Assembly (NCBI GenBank): GCA_039621445.1 | Contig: CP154956.1 | Location: forward strand, 12,585,443-12,649,442 | Reading direction: 5' to 3' | Origin: Euglena gracilis | Lineage: Eukaryota; Euglenida; Euglenophyceae; Euglenales | Length of the DNA: 64,000 nucleotides | Shown here: piece by piece, positions 15,117-27,451 of the stretch | Numbering within the stretch: position 1 is the stretch's first letter | How the letters are laid out: every line of letters begins with the position of its first letter | Translations under genes and position numbers: made by a program | The notes under the pieces: generated by a model | Database searches by the model: none | Told to the model about the DNA's origin: nothing | What the model saw: only the letters and a program-made list of their open reading frames with translations

Positions 15117-18100
15117 TGGAACCAACCGGCAATGCCAACAACCGGCAATGCCAACAACCGGCAATGCCAACAACCGGCAATGCCAACAACCGGCAATGCC
15201 AACAACTGGCAATGCCAACAACCGGCAATGCCAACAACCGGCAATGCCAACAACCGGCAATGCCAACAACCGGCAATGCCAACAACCGGCAATGCCAACA
15301 ACCGGCAATGCCAACAACCGGCAATGCCAACAACCGGCAATGCCAACAACCGGCAATGCCAACAACCGGCAATGCCAACAACCGGCAATGCCAACAACCG
15401 GCAATGCCAACAACCGGCAATGCCAACAACCGGCAATGCCAACAACCGGCAATGCCAACAACCGGCAATGCCAACAACCGGCAATGCCAACAACCGGCAA
15501 TGCCAACAACCGGCAATGCCAACAACCGGCAATGCCAACAACCGGCAATGCCAACAACCGGCAATGCCAACAACCGGCAATGCCAACAACCGGCAATGCC
15601 AACAACCGGCAATGCCAACAACCGGCAATGCCAACAACCGGCAATGCCAACAACCGGCAATGCCAACAACCGGCAATGCCAACAACCGGCAATGCCAACA
15701 ACCGGCAATGCCAACAACCGGCAATGCCAACAACCGGCAATGCCAACAACCGGCAATGCCAACAACCGGCAATGCCAGCAACCGGCAATGCCAACAACCG
15801 GCAATGCCAACAACCGGCAATGCCAACAACCGGCAATGCCAACAACCGGCAATGCCAACAACCGGCAATGCCAACAACCGGCAATGCCAACAACCGGCAA
15901 TGCAAACAACCGGCAATGCCAACAACCGGCAATGCCAACAACCGGCAATGCCAACACCGGCAATGCCAACAACCGGCAATGCCAACAACCGGCAATGCCA
16001 ACAACCGGCAATGCCAACAACCGGCAATGCCAACAACCGGCAATGCCAACAACCGGCAATGCCAACAACCGGCAATGCCAACAACCGGCAATGCCAACAA
16101 CCGGCAATGCCAACAACCGGCAATGCCAACAACCGGCAATGCCAACAACCGGCAATGCCAACAACCGGCAATGCCAACAACCGGCAATGCCAACAACCGG
16201 CAATGCCAACAACTGGCAATGCCAACAACCGGCAATGCCAACAACTGGCAATGCCAACAACCGGCAATGCCAACAACTGGCAATGCCAACAACCGGCAAT
16301 GCCAACAACTGGCAATGCCAACAACCGGCAATGCCAACAACCGGCAATGCCAACAACCGGCAATGCCAACAACCGGCAATGCCAACAACCGGCAATGCCA
16401 ACAACCGGCAATGCCAACAACCGGCAATGCCAACAACCGGCAATGCCAACAACCGGCAATGCCAACAACCGGCAATGCCAACAACCGGCAATGCCAACAA
16501 CCGGCAATGCCAACAACCGGCAATGCCAACAACCGGCAATGCCAACAACCGGCAATGCCAACAACCGGCAATGCCAACAACCGGCAATGCCAACAACCGG
16601 CAATGCCAACAACCGGCAATGCCAACAACCGGCAATGCCAACAACCGGCAATGCCAACAACCGGCAATGCCAACAACCGGCAATGCCAACAACCGGCAAT
16701 GCCAACAACCGGCAATGCCAACAACCGGCAATGCCAACAACTGGCAATGCCAACAACCGGCAATGCCAACAACTGGCAATGCCAACAACCGGCAATGCCA
16801 ACAACCGGCAATGCCAACAACCGGCAATGCCAACAACCGGCAATGCCAACAACCGGCAATGCCAACAACCGGCAATGCCAACAACCGGCAATGCCAACAA
16901 CCGGCAATGCCAACAACCGGCAATGCCAACAACCGGCAATGCCAACAACCGGCAATGCCAACAACCGGCAATGCCAACAACCGGCAATGCCAACAACCGG
17001 CAATGCCAACAACCGGCAATGCCAACAACCGGCAATGCCAACAACCGGCAATGCCAACAACCGGCAATGCCGACAACCGGCAATGCCAACAACCGGCAAT
17101 GCCGACAACCGGCAATGCCAACAACCGGCAATGCCAACAACCGGCAATGCCAACAACCGGCAATGCCAACAACCGGCAATGCCAACAACCGGCAATGCCA
17201 ACAACTGGCAATGCCAACAACCGGCAATGCCAACAACTGGCAATGCCAACAACTGGCAATGCCAACAACCGGCAATGCCAACAACCGGCAATGCCAACAA
17301 CCGGCAATGCCAACAACCGGCAATGCCAACAACCGGCAATGCCAACAACCGGCAATGCCAACAACTGGCAATGCCAACAACTGGCAATGCCAACAACTGG
17401 CAATGCCAACAACCGGCAATGCCAACAACTGGCAATGCCAACAACCGGCAATGCCAACAACTGGCAATGCCAACAACCGGCAATGCCAACAACTGGCAAT
17501 GCCAACAACCGGCAATGCCAACAACTGGCAATGCCAACAACTGGCAATGCCAACAACTGGCAATGCCAACAACTGGCAATGCCAACAACCGGCAATGCCA
17601 ACAACTGGCAATGCCAACAACCGGCAATGCCAACAACTGGCAATGCCAACAACTGGCAATGCCAACAACTGGCAATGCCAACAACTGGCAATGCCAACAA
17701 CCGGCAATGCCAACAACTGGCAATGCCAGCAACTGGCAATGCCAGCAACCGGCAATGCCAGCAACCGGCAATGCCAGCAACCGGCAATGCCAACAACCGG
17801 CAATGCCAACAACGGGCAATGCCAACAACGGGCAATGCCAACAACGGGCAATGCCAACAACGGGCAATGCCAACAACCGGCAATGCCAACAACCGGCAAT
17901 GCCAACAACCGGCAATGCCAACAACTGGCAATGCCAACAACTGGCAATGCCAACAACTGGCAATGCCAACAACCGGCAATGCCAACAACCGGCAATGCCA
18001 ACAACCGGCAATGCCAACAACTGGCAATGCCAACAACCGGCAATGCCAACAACCGGCAATGCCGACAACCGGCAATGCCGACAACTGGCAATGCCGACAA

Positions 18101-21100
18101 CTGGCAATGCCGACAACCGGCAATGCCGACAACTGGCAATGCCGACAACTGGCAATGCCAACAACTGGCAATGCCAACAACTGGCAATGCCAACAACCGG
18201 CAATGCCAACAACCGGCAATGCCAACAACTGGCAATGCCGACAACTGGCAATGCCGACAACTGGCAATGCCGACAACTGGCAATGCCGACAACCGGCAAT
18301 GCCGACAACTGGCAATGCCGACAACTGGCAATGCCAACAACTGGCAATGCCAACAACCGGCAATGCCAACAACTGGCAATGCCAACAACCGGCAATGCCA
18401 ACAACCGGCAATGCCGACAACTGGCAATGCCGACAACTGGCAATGCCAACAACCGGCAATGCCAACAACCGGCAATGCCAACAACCGGCAATGCCAACAA
18501 CCGGCAATGCCAACAACCGGCAATGCCAACAACTGGCAATGCCGACAACTGGCAATGCCGACAACTGGCAATGCCGACAACTGGCAATGCCGACAACTGG
18601 CAATGCCAACAACCGGCAATGCCAACAACCGGCAATGCCAACAACTGGCAATGCCAACAACCGGCAATGCCAACAACCGGCAATGCCAACAACCGGCAAT
18701 GCCAACAACCGGCAATGCCAACAACCGGCAATGCCAACAACTGGCAATGCCGACAACTGGCAATGCCGACAACTGGCAATGCCAACAACTGGCAATGCCA
18801 ACAACCGGCAATGCCAACAACTGGCAATGCCAACAACTGGCAATGCCAACAACTGGCAATGCCAACAACTGGCAATGCCAACAACTGGCAATGCCAACAA
18901 CCGGCAATGCCGACAACTGGCAATGCCGACAACTGGCAATGCCGACAACCGGCAATGCCAACAACCGGCAATGCCAACAACCGGCAATGCCAACAACCGG
19001 CAATGCCAACAACCGGCAATGCCAACAACTGGCAATGCCGACAACTGGCAATGCCGACAACTGGCAATGCCAACAACTGGCAATGCCAACAACTGGCAAT
19101 GCCAACAACCGGCAATGCCAACAACTGGCAATGCCAACAACTGGCAATGCCAACAACTGGCAATGCCAACAACCGGCAATGCCAACAACCGGCAATGCCA
19201 ACAACTGGCAATGCCAACAACCGGCAATGCCAACAACCGGCAATGCCAACAACTGGCAATGCCAACAACTGGCAATGCCAACAACCGGCAATGCCAACAA
19301 CTGGCAATGCCAACAACCGGCAATGCCAACAACTGGCAATGCCAACAACTGGCAATGCCAACAACCGGCAATGCCAACAACTGGCAATGCCGACAACTGG
19401 CAATGCCGACAACCGGCAATGCCAACAACCGGCAATGCCAACAACTGGCAATGCCAACAACCGGCAATGCCAACAACCGGCAATGCCAACAACTGGCAAT
19501 GCCAACAACTGGCAATGCCAACAACTGGCAATGCCAACAACTGGCAATGCCAACAACTGGCAATGCCAACAACCGGCAATGCCAACAACTGGCAATGCCA
19601 ACAACTGCAAATGCCAACAACTGGCAATGCCAACAACCGGCAATGCCAACAACTGGCAATGCCAACAACTGGCAATGCCAACAACTGGCAATGCCAACAA
19701 CTGGCAATGCCAACAACCGGCAATGCCAACAACTGGCAATGCCAACAACTGGCAATGCCAACAACCGGCAATGCCAACAACTGGCAATGCCAACAACCGG
19801 CAATGCCAACAACCGGCAATGCCAACAACCGGCAATGCCAACAACCGGCAATGCCAACAACCGGCAATGCCAACAACCGGCAATGCCAACAACCGGCAAT
19901 GCCAACAACCGGCAATGCCAACAACCGGCAATGCCAACAACCGGCAATGCCAACAACCGGCAATGCCAACAACCGGCAATGCCAACAACCGGCAATGCCA
20001 ACAACCGGCAATGCCAACAACCGGCAATGCCAACAACCGGCAATGCCAACAACCGGCAATGCCAACAACCGGCAATGCCAACAACCGGCAATGCCAACAA
20101 CCGGCAATGCCAACAACCGGCAATGCCAACAACCGGCAATGCCAACAACCGGCAATGCCAACAACCGGCAATGCCAACAACCGGCAATGCCAACAACCGG
20201 CAATGCCAACAACCGGCAATGCCAACAACCGGCAATGCCAACAACCGGCAATGCCAACAACCGGCAATGCCAACAACCGGCAATGCCAACAACCGGCAAT
20301 GCCAACAACCGGCAATGCCAACAACCGGCAATGCCAACAACCGGCAATGCCAACAACCGGCAATGCCAACAACCGGCAATGCCAACAACCGGCAATGCCA
20401 ACAACCGGCAATGCCAACAACCGGCAATGCCAACAACCGGCAATGCCAACAACCGGCAATGCCAACAACCGGCAATGCCAACAACCGGCAATGCCGACAA
20501 CCGGCAATGCCAACAACCGGCAATGCCGACAACCGGCAATGCCAACAACCGGCAATGCCGACAACCGGCAATGCCAACAACCGGCAATGCCAACAACCGG
20601 CAATGCCAACAACCGGCAATGCCAACAACTGGCAATGCCAACAACCGGCAATGCCAACAACTGGCAATGCCAACAACTGGCAATGCCAACAACCGCCAAT
20701 GCCAACAACCGGCAATGCCAACAACCGGCAATGCCAACAACCGGCAATGCCAACAACCGGCAATGCCAACAACCGGCAATGCCAACAACTGGCAATGCCA
20801 ACAACTGGCAATGCCAACAACTGGCAATGCCAACAACCGGCAATGCCAACAACTGGCAATGCCAACAACCGGCAATGCCAACAACTGGCAATGCCAACAA
20901 CCGGCAATGCCAACAACTGGCAATGCCAACAACCGGCAATGCCAACAACTGGCAATGCCAACAACTGGCAATGCCAACAACTGGCAATGCCAACAACTGG
21001 CAATGCCAACAACCGGCAATGCCAACAACTGGCAATGCCAACAACCGGCAATGCCAACAACTGGCAATGCCAACAACTGGCAATGCCAACAACCGGCAAT

Positions 21101-23377
21101 GCCAACAACTGGCAATGCCAACAACCGGCAATGCCAACAACTGGCAATGCCAGCAACTGGCAATGCCAACAACCGGCAATGCCAGCAACCGGCAATGCCA
21201 GCAACCGGCAATGCCAACAACCGGCAATGCCAACAACGGGCAATGCCAACAACGGGCAATGCCAACAACGGGCAATGCCAACAACGGGCAATGCCAACAA
21301 CCGGCAATGCCGACAACCGGCAATGCCAACAACCGGCAATGCCAACAACTGGCAATGCCAACAACTGGCAATGCCAACAACTGGCAATGCCAACAACCGG
21401 CAATGCCAACAACCGGCAATGCCAACAACCGGCAATGCCAACAACTGGCAATGCCAACAACCGGCAATGCCAACAACCGGCAATGCCGACAACCGGCAAT
21501 GCCGACAACTGGCAATGCCGACAACTGGCAATGCCGACAACCGGCAATGCCGACAACTGGCAATGCCGACAACTGGCAATGCCAACAACTGGCAATGCCG
21601 ACAACTGGCAATGCCAACAACCGGCAATGCCGACAACCGGCAATGCCAACAACTGGCAATGCCGACAACTGGCAATGCCGACAACTGGCAATGCCGACAA
21701 CTGGCAATGCCGACAACCGGCAATGCCGACAACTGGCAATGCCGACAACTGGCAATGCCAACAACTGGCAATGCCAACAACCGGCAATGCCAACAACTGG
21801 CAATGCCAACAACCGGCAATGCCAACAACCGGCAATGCCGACAACTGGCAATGCCGACAACTGGCAGTGCCGACAACCGGCAATGCCAACAACCGGCAAT
21901 GCCGACAACCGGCAATGCCAACAACCGGCAATGCCAACAACCGGCAATGCCAACAACTGGCAATGCCGACAACTGGCAATGCCGACAACTGGCAATGCCG
22001 ACAACTGGCAATGCCGACAACTGGCAATGCCAACAACCGGCAATGCCAACAACCGGCAATGCCAACAACTGGCAATGCCAACAACCGGCAATGCCAACAA
22101 CCGGCAATGCCAACAACCGGCAATGCCAACAACCGGCAATGCCAACAACCGGCAATGCCAACAACTGGCAATGCCAACAACTGGCAATGCCGACAACTGG
22201 CAATGCCGACAACTGGCAATGCCGACAACCGGCAATGCCGACAACTGGCAATGCCGACAACTGGCAATGCCAACAACTGGCAATGCCAACAACTGGCAAT
22301 GCCATCAACTGGCAATGCCAACAACCGGCAATGCCGACAACTGGCAATGCCGACAACTGGCAGTGCCGACAACCGGCAATGCCAACAACCGGCAATGCCG
22401 ACAACCGGCAGTGCCGACAACCGGCAATGCCAACAACCGGCAATGCCAACAACTGGCAATGCCGACAACTGGCAATGCCGACAACTGGCAATGCCAACAA
22501 CTGGCAATGCCGACAACTGGCAATGCCGACAACCGGCAATGCCAATAACTGGCAATGCCAACAACTGGCAATGCCAACAACTGGCAATGCCAACAACCGG
22601 CAATGCCAACAACCGGCAATGCCAACAACTGGCAATGCCAACAACCGGCAATGCCAACAACCGGCAATGCCAACAACTGGCAATGCCAACAACTGGCAAT
22701 GCCAACAACCGGCAATGCCAACAACTGGCAATGCCAACAACCGGCAATGCCAACAACTGGCAATGCCATCAACTGGCAATGCCAACAACCGGCAATGCCG
22801 ACAACTGGCAATGCCGACAACTGGCAGTGCCGACAACCGGCAATGCCGACAACCGGCAATGCCGACAACCGGCAGTGCCGACAACCGGCAATGCCAACAA
22901 CCGGCAATGCCAACAACTGGCAATGCCAACAACTGGCAATGCCGACAACTGGCAATGCCAACAACTGGCAATGCCAACAACTGGCAATGCCAACAACCGG
23001 CAATGCCAACAACTGGCAATGCCAACAACTGGCAATGCCAACAACTGGCAATGCCAACAACCGGCAATGCCAACAACTGGCAATGCCGACAACTGGCAAT
23101 GCCAACAACTGGCAATGCCAACAACTGGCAATGCCAACAACCGGCAATGCCAACAACTGGCAATGCCAACAACTGGCAATGCCAACAACTGGCAATGCCG
23201 ACAACTGGCAATGCCGACAACTGGCAATGCCAACAACTGGCAATGCCAACAACCGGCAATGCCAACAACTGGCAATGCCAACAACTGGGAATGCCAACAA
23301 CTGGCAATGCCAACAACTGGCAATGCCAACAACTGGCAATGCCAACAACTGGCAATGCCAACAACCGGCAATGCCGT
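15117..23377. repeat. minisatellite, 16-bp unit, about 516 copies
   Basis: Tandem array of AACCGGCAATGCCAAC. Variants are mainly CCGG to CTGG, CCAAC to CCGAC, CCAGC, and a small CGGG block; one 15-bp unit occurs at about 15945-15960. The first 2 kb and 19.8-20.5 kb are nearly uniform CCGG type and the rest is a mosaic. The CGGG quartet at 17811 recurs at 21235 and the GCCGAC pair at 17072 recurs at 20496, both 3,424 bp (214 units) apart. GCCATC at 22301 and 22765 and GGCAGTGCC at 22361 and 22825 are both 464 bp (29 units) apart. The unit lacks stops in every frame and 16 is not divisible by 3, so all six frames stay open with 16-residue periods. These are not genes. Confidence 0.97.
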
Positions 23378-23379
23378 CG

Positions 23380-25030
23380 CTTGTTTTTTTTGCAATTCTT
23401 ATTTCGAGTGGTGTTCATATTACCTGCAATCCTGAAACTGGGGAAAGCGGACACAGCCTCAGATGGTTATTTCCATGTGTAAGGCTTGTGACGAAGACCC
23501 CCACCCTGAAAAAAATGGCGGGCATCACCACCTGTGCTCGAAACCCCAGCCGGGAACAACGTGCACACACGACGTGCGCAAACTGCCCTGTTCGACCGTA
23601 TGCACCTGGCACACCCCCGTTTCCTCCTCCCAGAACTGTCTCCAGACGACTCAATGTATACAGGCCCCTCCCTGTATGACAGGTTAGTGAGTATAGAGGT
23701 CGGAGTCAGTCTCCTGGGAGTGGGGGTCCGAATCAGTCTTTTTTGAACATTCTCACATTTTTTTTTTCATTCAGAAAGACATATTTTTCCAAGTTGAAAA
23801 AAAAATGGAAACATCCTCTTTAGGCTTCTGTTTGCAAATCTGTGAAACAGTTGCTTTCGGGGAGGGTCGAGCCAAAACGAAAAGAGACAACATATTCAAA
23901 TAATAAGAATTAGAACACCCAACAAAGGTTCCCAAGTGGCAGAGGCTACCGCTGGCGCAAACGCTAACTGGGGCCCCAAATCCTTCCCCAAAAGGGTGGC
24001 CCCCGGCCAGTCATTGTGTGCCCGTGCTGGCAGGGGCGTCGAGCCTGTCGAGGGCCGGGGGGGTCAGCCGGGGTAGGCAAGGAGAGGGGGCAAGGAGGCC
24101 ACTGCAGCCGAGGTGTCCCACCCCCGGTGGCGGGGAGGCGACCGAAAAGAGAAGCAATCGGCGGGGTACCCACTCAGCCGGGACCACTCCCCCTCCCCCC
24201 CCCCGGGTCAGGAAACTTAAAAAAAAATCTCTGCGAGAAAAAAAAATGCTATGCTAAAAAAGAAGAGAATACTGTAATGCTTCCAAAAGGAGAGGTGGAA
24301 GGGAAGGTCTGCATGATTTTCACTGACTTTAACGACCTCCACAATTTTCGGTGACTGGCAATGTAGCAGGAGCACAAACGCATTTTTGATATTGGTTTTC
24401 CCCCAGCAATTTTTGGCCTTCTCTGGGGAACATTTTGGCATTGCATTCCAGACCTTTTTTCCCAGGACCAAACTTCATGCCAAGAAGTTTGGTTTTTTTC
24501 ATTTTTGAATTCTTTGGCCAGTAAATTACACATTTTTTGGAATCAGCGAGTTCCCCTCCCCATTTACAAAAATCATGTTTGTTGATTCAGTCACACCCAG
24601 ACCCCCCAAAATGCACGATATCGAACTCGCGTTTTCCTGCATCCATTTGTGGTCCTCCCCCATTTTCGTTCTGTCGGTTTTTTGCGTGTTTTTTTTTAAG
24701 AGGGTGGATGCATCCCCCCCCCCCCTGTGCTCGTAGCCTGGAAAGCCTCCAACAGCACCAGAATGGCAGTGAACAGCGAAAAAGGAGATATACACAGTAT
24801 GCATCCCTCTCTTTCCCATGGCTGGAAGTAAAACCTACACTTCTTGGGGAAACCTCTGGGTGGTCTCCGCAGCCACTTACCCTGTTAGCCCCACTTCCTC
24901 TTCTCACACACCATCTCCTTCCGAACCCTTCTCAGCAGGTCCGTTCCTCCCCCCTTCCACCTGCCAATTTTTTTTTAAAAACCTGCTTTTTTAAAAAAAA
25001 CTTGGGTGTGAGGCCCAGTCGATGAGAAGC
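23380..25030. other. non-coding DNA 3' of the minisatellite
   Basis: Homopolymer-rich sequence with poly-T, poly-A and C runs. No frame shows the exon-type third-position bias and I recognised no repeat family. Confidence 0.5.
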
Positions 25031-25031
25031 C

Positions 25032-25759
25032 CCTCCGAACCCGCCACCGATCCGGTTGAAGCTGTGCACGCGGATCTCGCTCCATATCAACGATGCCATC
25101 GGTGAGTGCCAGGGTCGGCCAGGGACAAAGTCACTGTATGGGGTGGTTCATGACTGGAGATGTCAGGGACAGTTTGATCAGAGGTCTATTTCACCCGGAG
25201 GGGGGTCTGTGACTCTGGTTTTTGGAAAATGGAATTGACCCCCCAGTGGGGGATTGGTACAAATTGTATGCCCCCCCCCCCCCCAGGACCAGCAGCCAAG
25301 GGGGGGGAGTTGATATCTGCCATTTTTCCCAGAAATTTCCGAAATTTTCCGCAATTTCCGCAATTTTCCCGCAATTTTCCACAATGTTTCCCACAATTTT
25401 CCCGCATTTTCGCGCAGTTTTCCCGCAATTTTCCCGAAGGCCTCCGACATCAACCCCCCCCCCCCTCCCAAGGCCAGCAGGAACCGCCCGCCCGCATATG
25501 CCGCACTGTGTGTTGTGAGGCCCCTTTGGGCCGACCGTTCGCCACCGCCGATTCCTGCTTGCCTTCCCACCTGAGCCGCAATGGCTCTGCCTGATGCAGC
25601 GTCCCTCCCCGGTGCTGTGGGCCCCTGCCCGCTCGGCGGCCGGGAGAGGGGGAGTCCGTGTTCCCCGCTTGGCACGTCGTGGCGCTGTTGCATTCCGCGT
25701 GGCCTTCGGTCGGCTGGATGGGACCGCACCGCAGCCGACCGTTGCGCCTGCAGCCCTGA
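25032..25759 (+). CDS. two exons of an unidentified protein
   Basis: Exon 1 (about 25032-25101) reads PPPIRLKLCTRISLHINDAI and ends at a textbook donor G|GTGAGT. Exon 2 (25520-25759) starts after TTGTGAG. The join restores Gly and runs GPFGPTVRHRRFLLAF...EPQWLCLMQRPSPVLWAP...AFRVAFGRLDGTAPQ. Phase and third-position bias support both exons and the 418-bp GT-AG intron. At the 3' side ACCCAG at 25760 matches the nonconventional donor of the g|h intron. The intron interior is tandem TTTTCCCGCAA-like sequence. I do not recognise the family. Confidence 0.5.
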
Positions 25760-25763
25760 ACCC

Positions 25764-26130
25764 AGGCATTAATATTTTTAAGGAAAAATATTTTAAGGTT
25801 TTTTAAGGTATTTTAAGAGTTTTGAAGAATTTTCAAGGTGTCTATTTCCCTGGGCCGCCAAAGGGCCATCCGGGCATCGAACCAACGTCGGTCCAGGTTG
25901 AAAATCAAAAGTCCAAAATCACGTTGTTTTTTGAGTTTTGGGTGTGTAGACAATGTTCCAGCGATTCCAGAATTTTTTTTCCATTTTTCCCCCCTGGAGT
26001 TGGCTTGTTTTTGCTGAGATTTTGCGACTTCTGTTTTGCTTGAAATTCGAAAATTTTTCGTAATGCTAATTTTTTAAGGTTTTGAAAGGTCTTTTTAATG
26101 TTTTTTTGAGGTGCCTTAAAAATAATGCTT
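25764..26130. mobile_element. AGGCATTA-family element
   Basis: Left end AGGCATTAATATTTTTAAGG, right end GCCTTAAAAATAATGCTT, roughly inverted. The internal motifs CCATCCGGGCATCGAACCAA and ACAATGTTCCAGCGAT are shared with 31911-32291. It begins exactly where the preceding exon appears to end. Confidence 0.65.
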
Positions 26131-26188
26131 AACCCCCCCCCAAATACAAAGCCCCCCCAGCTTCATAGTTGGACGGGATTTGCACCCC

Positions 26189-26748
26189 CGCCCCCTAATA
26201 AGTGCACGGGTGCGCGCATTTTAAGGACGTAGTTTCGGACCCCAAGGGGTGCGCAGTTATTAGGGCAGTGCGCACTTTTAGGGCAAAGCCAAGAACACTG
26301 ACATTCCCCCCACTCTTTTTCAATTTCCCCCCCAATTTTGTGATTTCAAGCGCCCTCCCCCCCCCCCGGGCAATTGACACCCCCGGGCAATTGACGCCCC
26401 CGGGCAATTGTCACCCCTGGCTGTGCCGGCCAATTTGTCACCCCGGGAAATTGTCACCCCCCTCCGTGCTACCCGATTTGTCGCGCGACAATTGCCCGGG
26501 GGGGGGGGGGGCGGGTACGAGTCAAGTGATTATGTGTCAAATGTGTCAAATTTGGGCTTGGATGATAGAAATATTTGGTCTGAGAAGGACAGTTCTGAGA
26601 ATTGTTTGTGCTTTCCGACCTGAGATATGACAGTGATTTCTCCTTTGGGGGGGGTGCGCACTTTTTAGGGAGGTAGTTTCGGACCCTTGGGGGGTGCGCA
26701 CGTATTAGGGCACTGCGCACAAATAGGGCACTGCGCACTTATTAGGGG
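26189..26748. mobile_element. CCCCTAATAAGTGC element with nested insertion
   Basis: Inverted ends CCCCTAATAAGTGC and GCGCACTTATTAGGGG. Subterminal GGACGTAGTTTCGGACCCC and GGAGGTAGTTTCGGACCC sit on both sides. A complete GGCAATTGTC element (about 26355-26517) lies inside, so it inserted later. A fragment of the same family is at about 39850. Confidence 0.6.
26355..26517 (+). mobile_element. GGCAATTGTC foldback element, copy 4
   Basis: Three consecutive GGGCAATTGACGCCCC-like units precede the family core and the inverted right end GACAATTGCCCGGGG. Confidence 0.7.
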
Positions 26749-26876
26749 GGGTTTATGTTGTTTGCCTCTGATCGAATGCCGCCAACCACTACAATTCTCT
26801 CATATAATTTGAGGCATCTTGGAAATACATGCAGAGTTACATGTGGATAACTTTGATTTCTGTGCGTGTACTTGTG

Positions 26877-26895
26877 TTGTGTGTGTGTGTGTGTG

Positions 26896-26932
<37 letters not shown>

Positions 26933-26998
26933 TGGGTGGGTGGGTGGGTGGGTGGGTGGGTGTGTTTATACACCCTCACACACATATACACACACACA
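26877..26998. repeat. (GT)n / (GGGT)n / (CA)n compound microsatellite
   Basis: GTGTGT runs, then GGTGGGTGGGTG, then a short ACACAC run. Confidence 0.9.
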
Positions 26999-27201
26999 CT
27001 ACCAAATATTTTGTAGGTCTTGGTTTGACAACAAAATTAGCGCTGGTGGCGTCAAGTGGGGATAAATCATTGGGTGTGGGTTCAATTTCCACAATTGAAG
27101 GCCGCCGAAGGTCATAGAAGTTCAGCTCTGCGGGCCAACCCCCGCCTCTGTACCCCTGACCACTGCCAGCCCGCTCCGGCCACCTGTCCTTTGGCCCGCA
27201 G

Positions 27202-27329
27202 AGCTGCTCTCAAGGCTGAGCCTGTGGGGGCCCAGGGGCATCATGCGGCGGTCCCATGTGCCCCTGGGAGCCCAGAAGTTCGATCCGCTGGGCAGCCAGG
27301 GGGGCCACAGGCGGGCCGCGAAGGCCTGA
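27202..27329 (+). CDS. C-terminal exon of an unidentified protein
   Basis: After GGCCCGCAG the frame LLSRLSLWGPRGIMRRSHV...KFDPLGSQGGHRRAAKA runs to a TGA at 27327. Nearly every codon ends in G or C. It lies 120 bases before the SYS1-like exon on the same strand. It may end the gene whose exons lie at 25.0-25.8 kb; the 2-nt start phase would fit an exon ending with 1 nt there, but the intron ends do not match a known type. Confidence 0.45.
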
Positions 27330-27451
27330 CACGTTCCCTGAAACCGCCCCAGAAGAGCAATTTAAGAAGGGGCTGGATCGGGCACCTCCACAGAAAGCAA
27401 TTTAACTTATACTTCATGAAATTAACCGTTTTCCACAACCAGACACCTCAG

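Noticed and set aside
15117-23377. CRISPR array
   Set aside because: Units are contiguous with no unique spacers, and the genome context is eukaryotic.
14360-23482. Giant ORFs of 2,400-2,839 codons on both strands
   Set aside because: They follow directly from a stop-free 16-bp tandem unit read in every frame; no frame is preferred.
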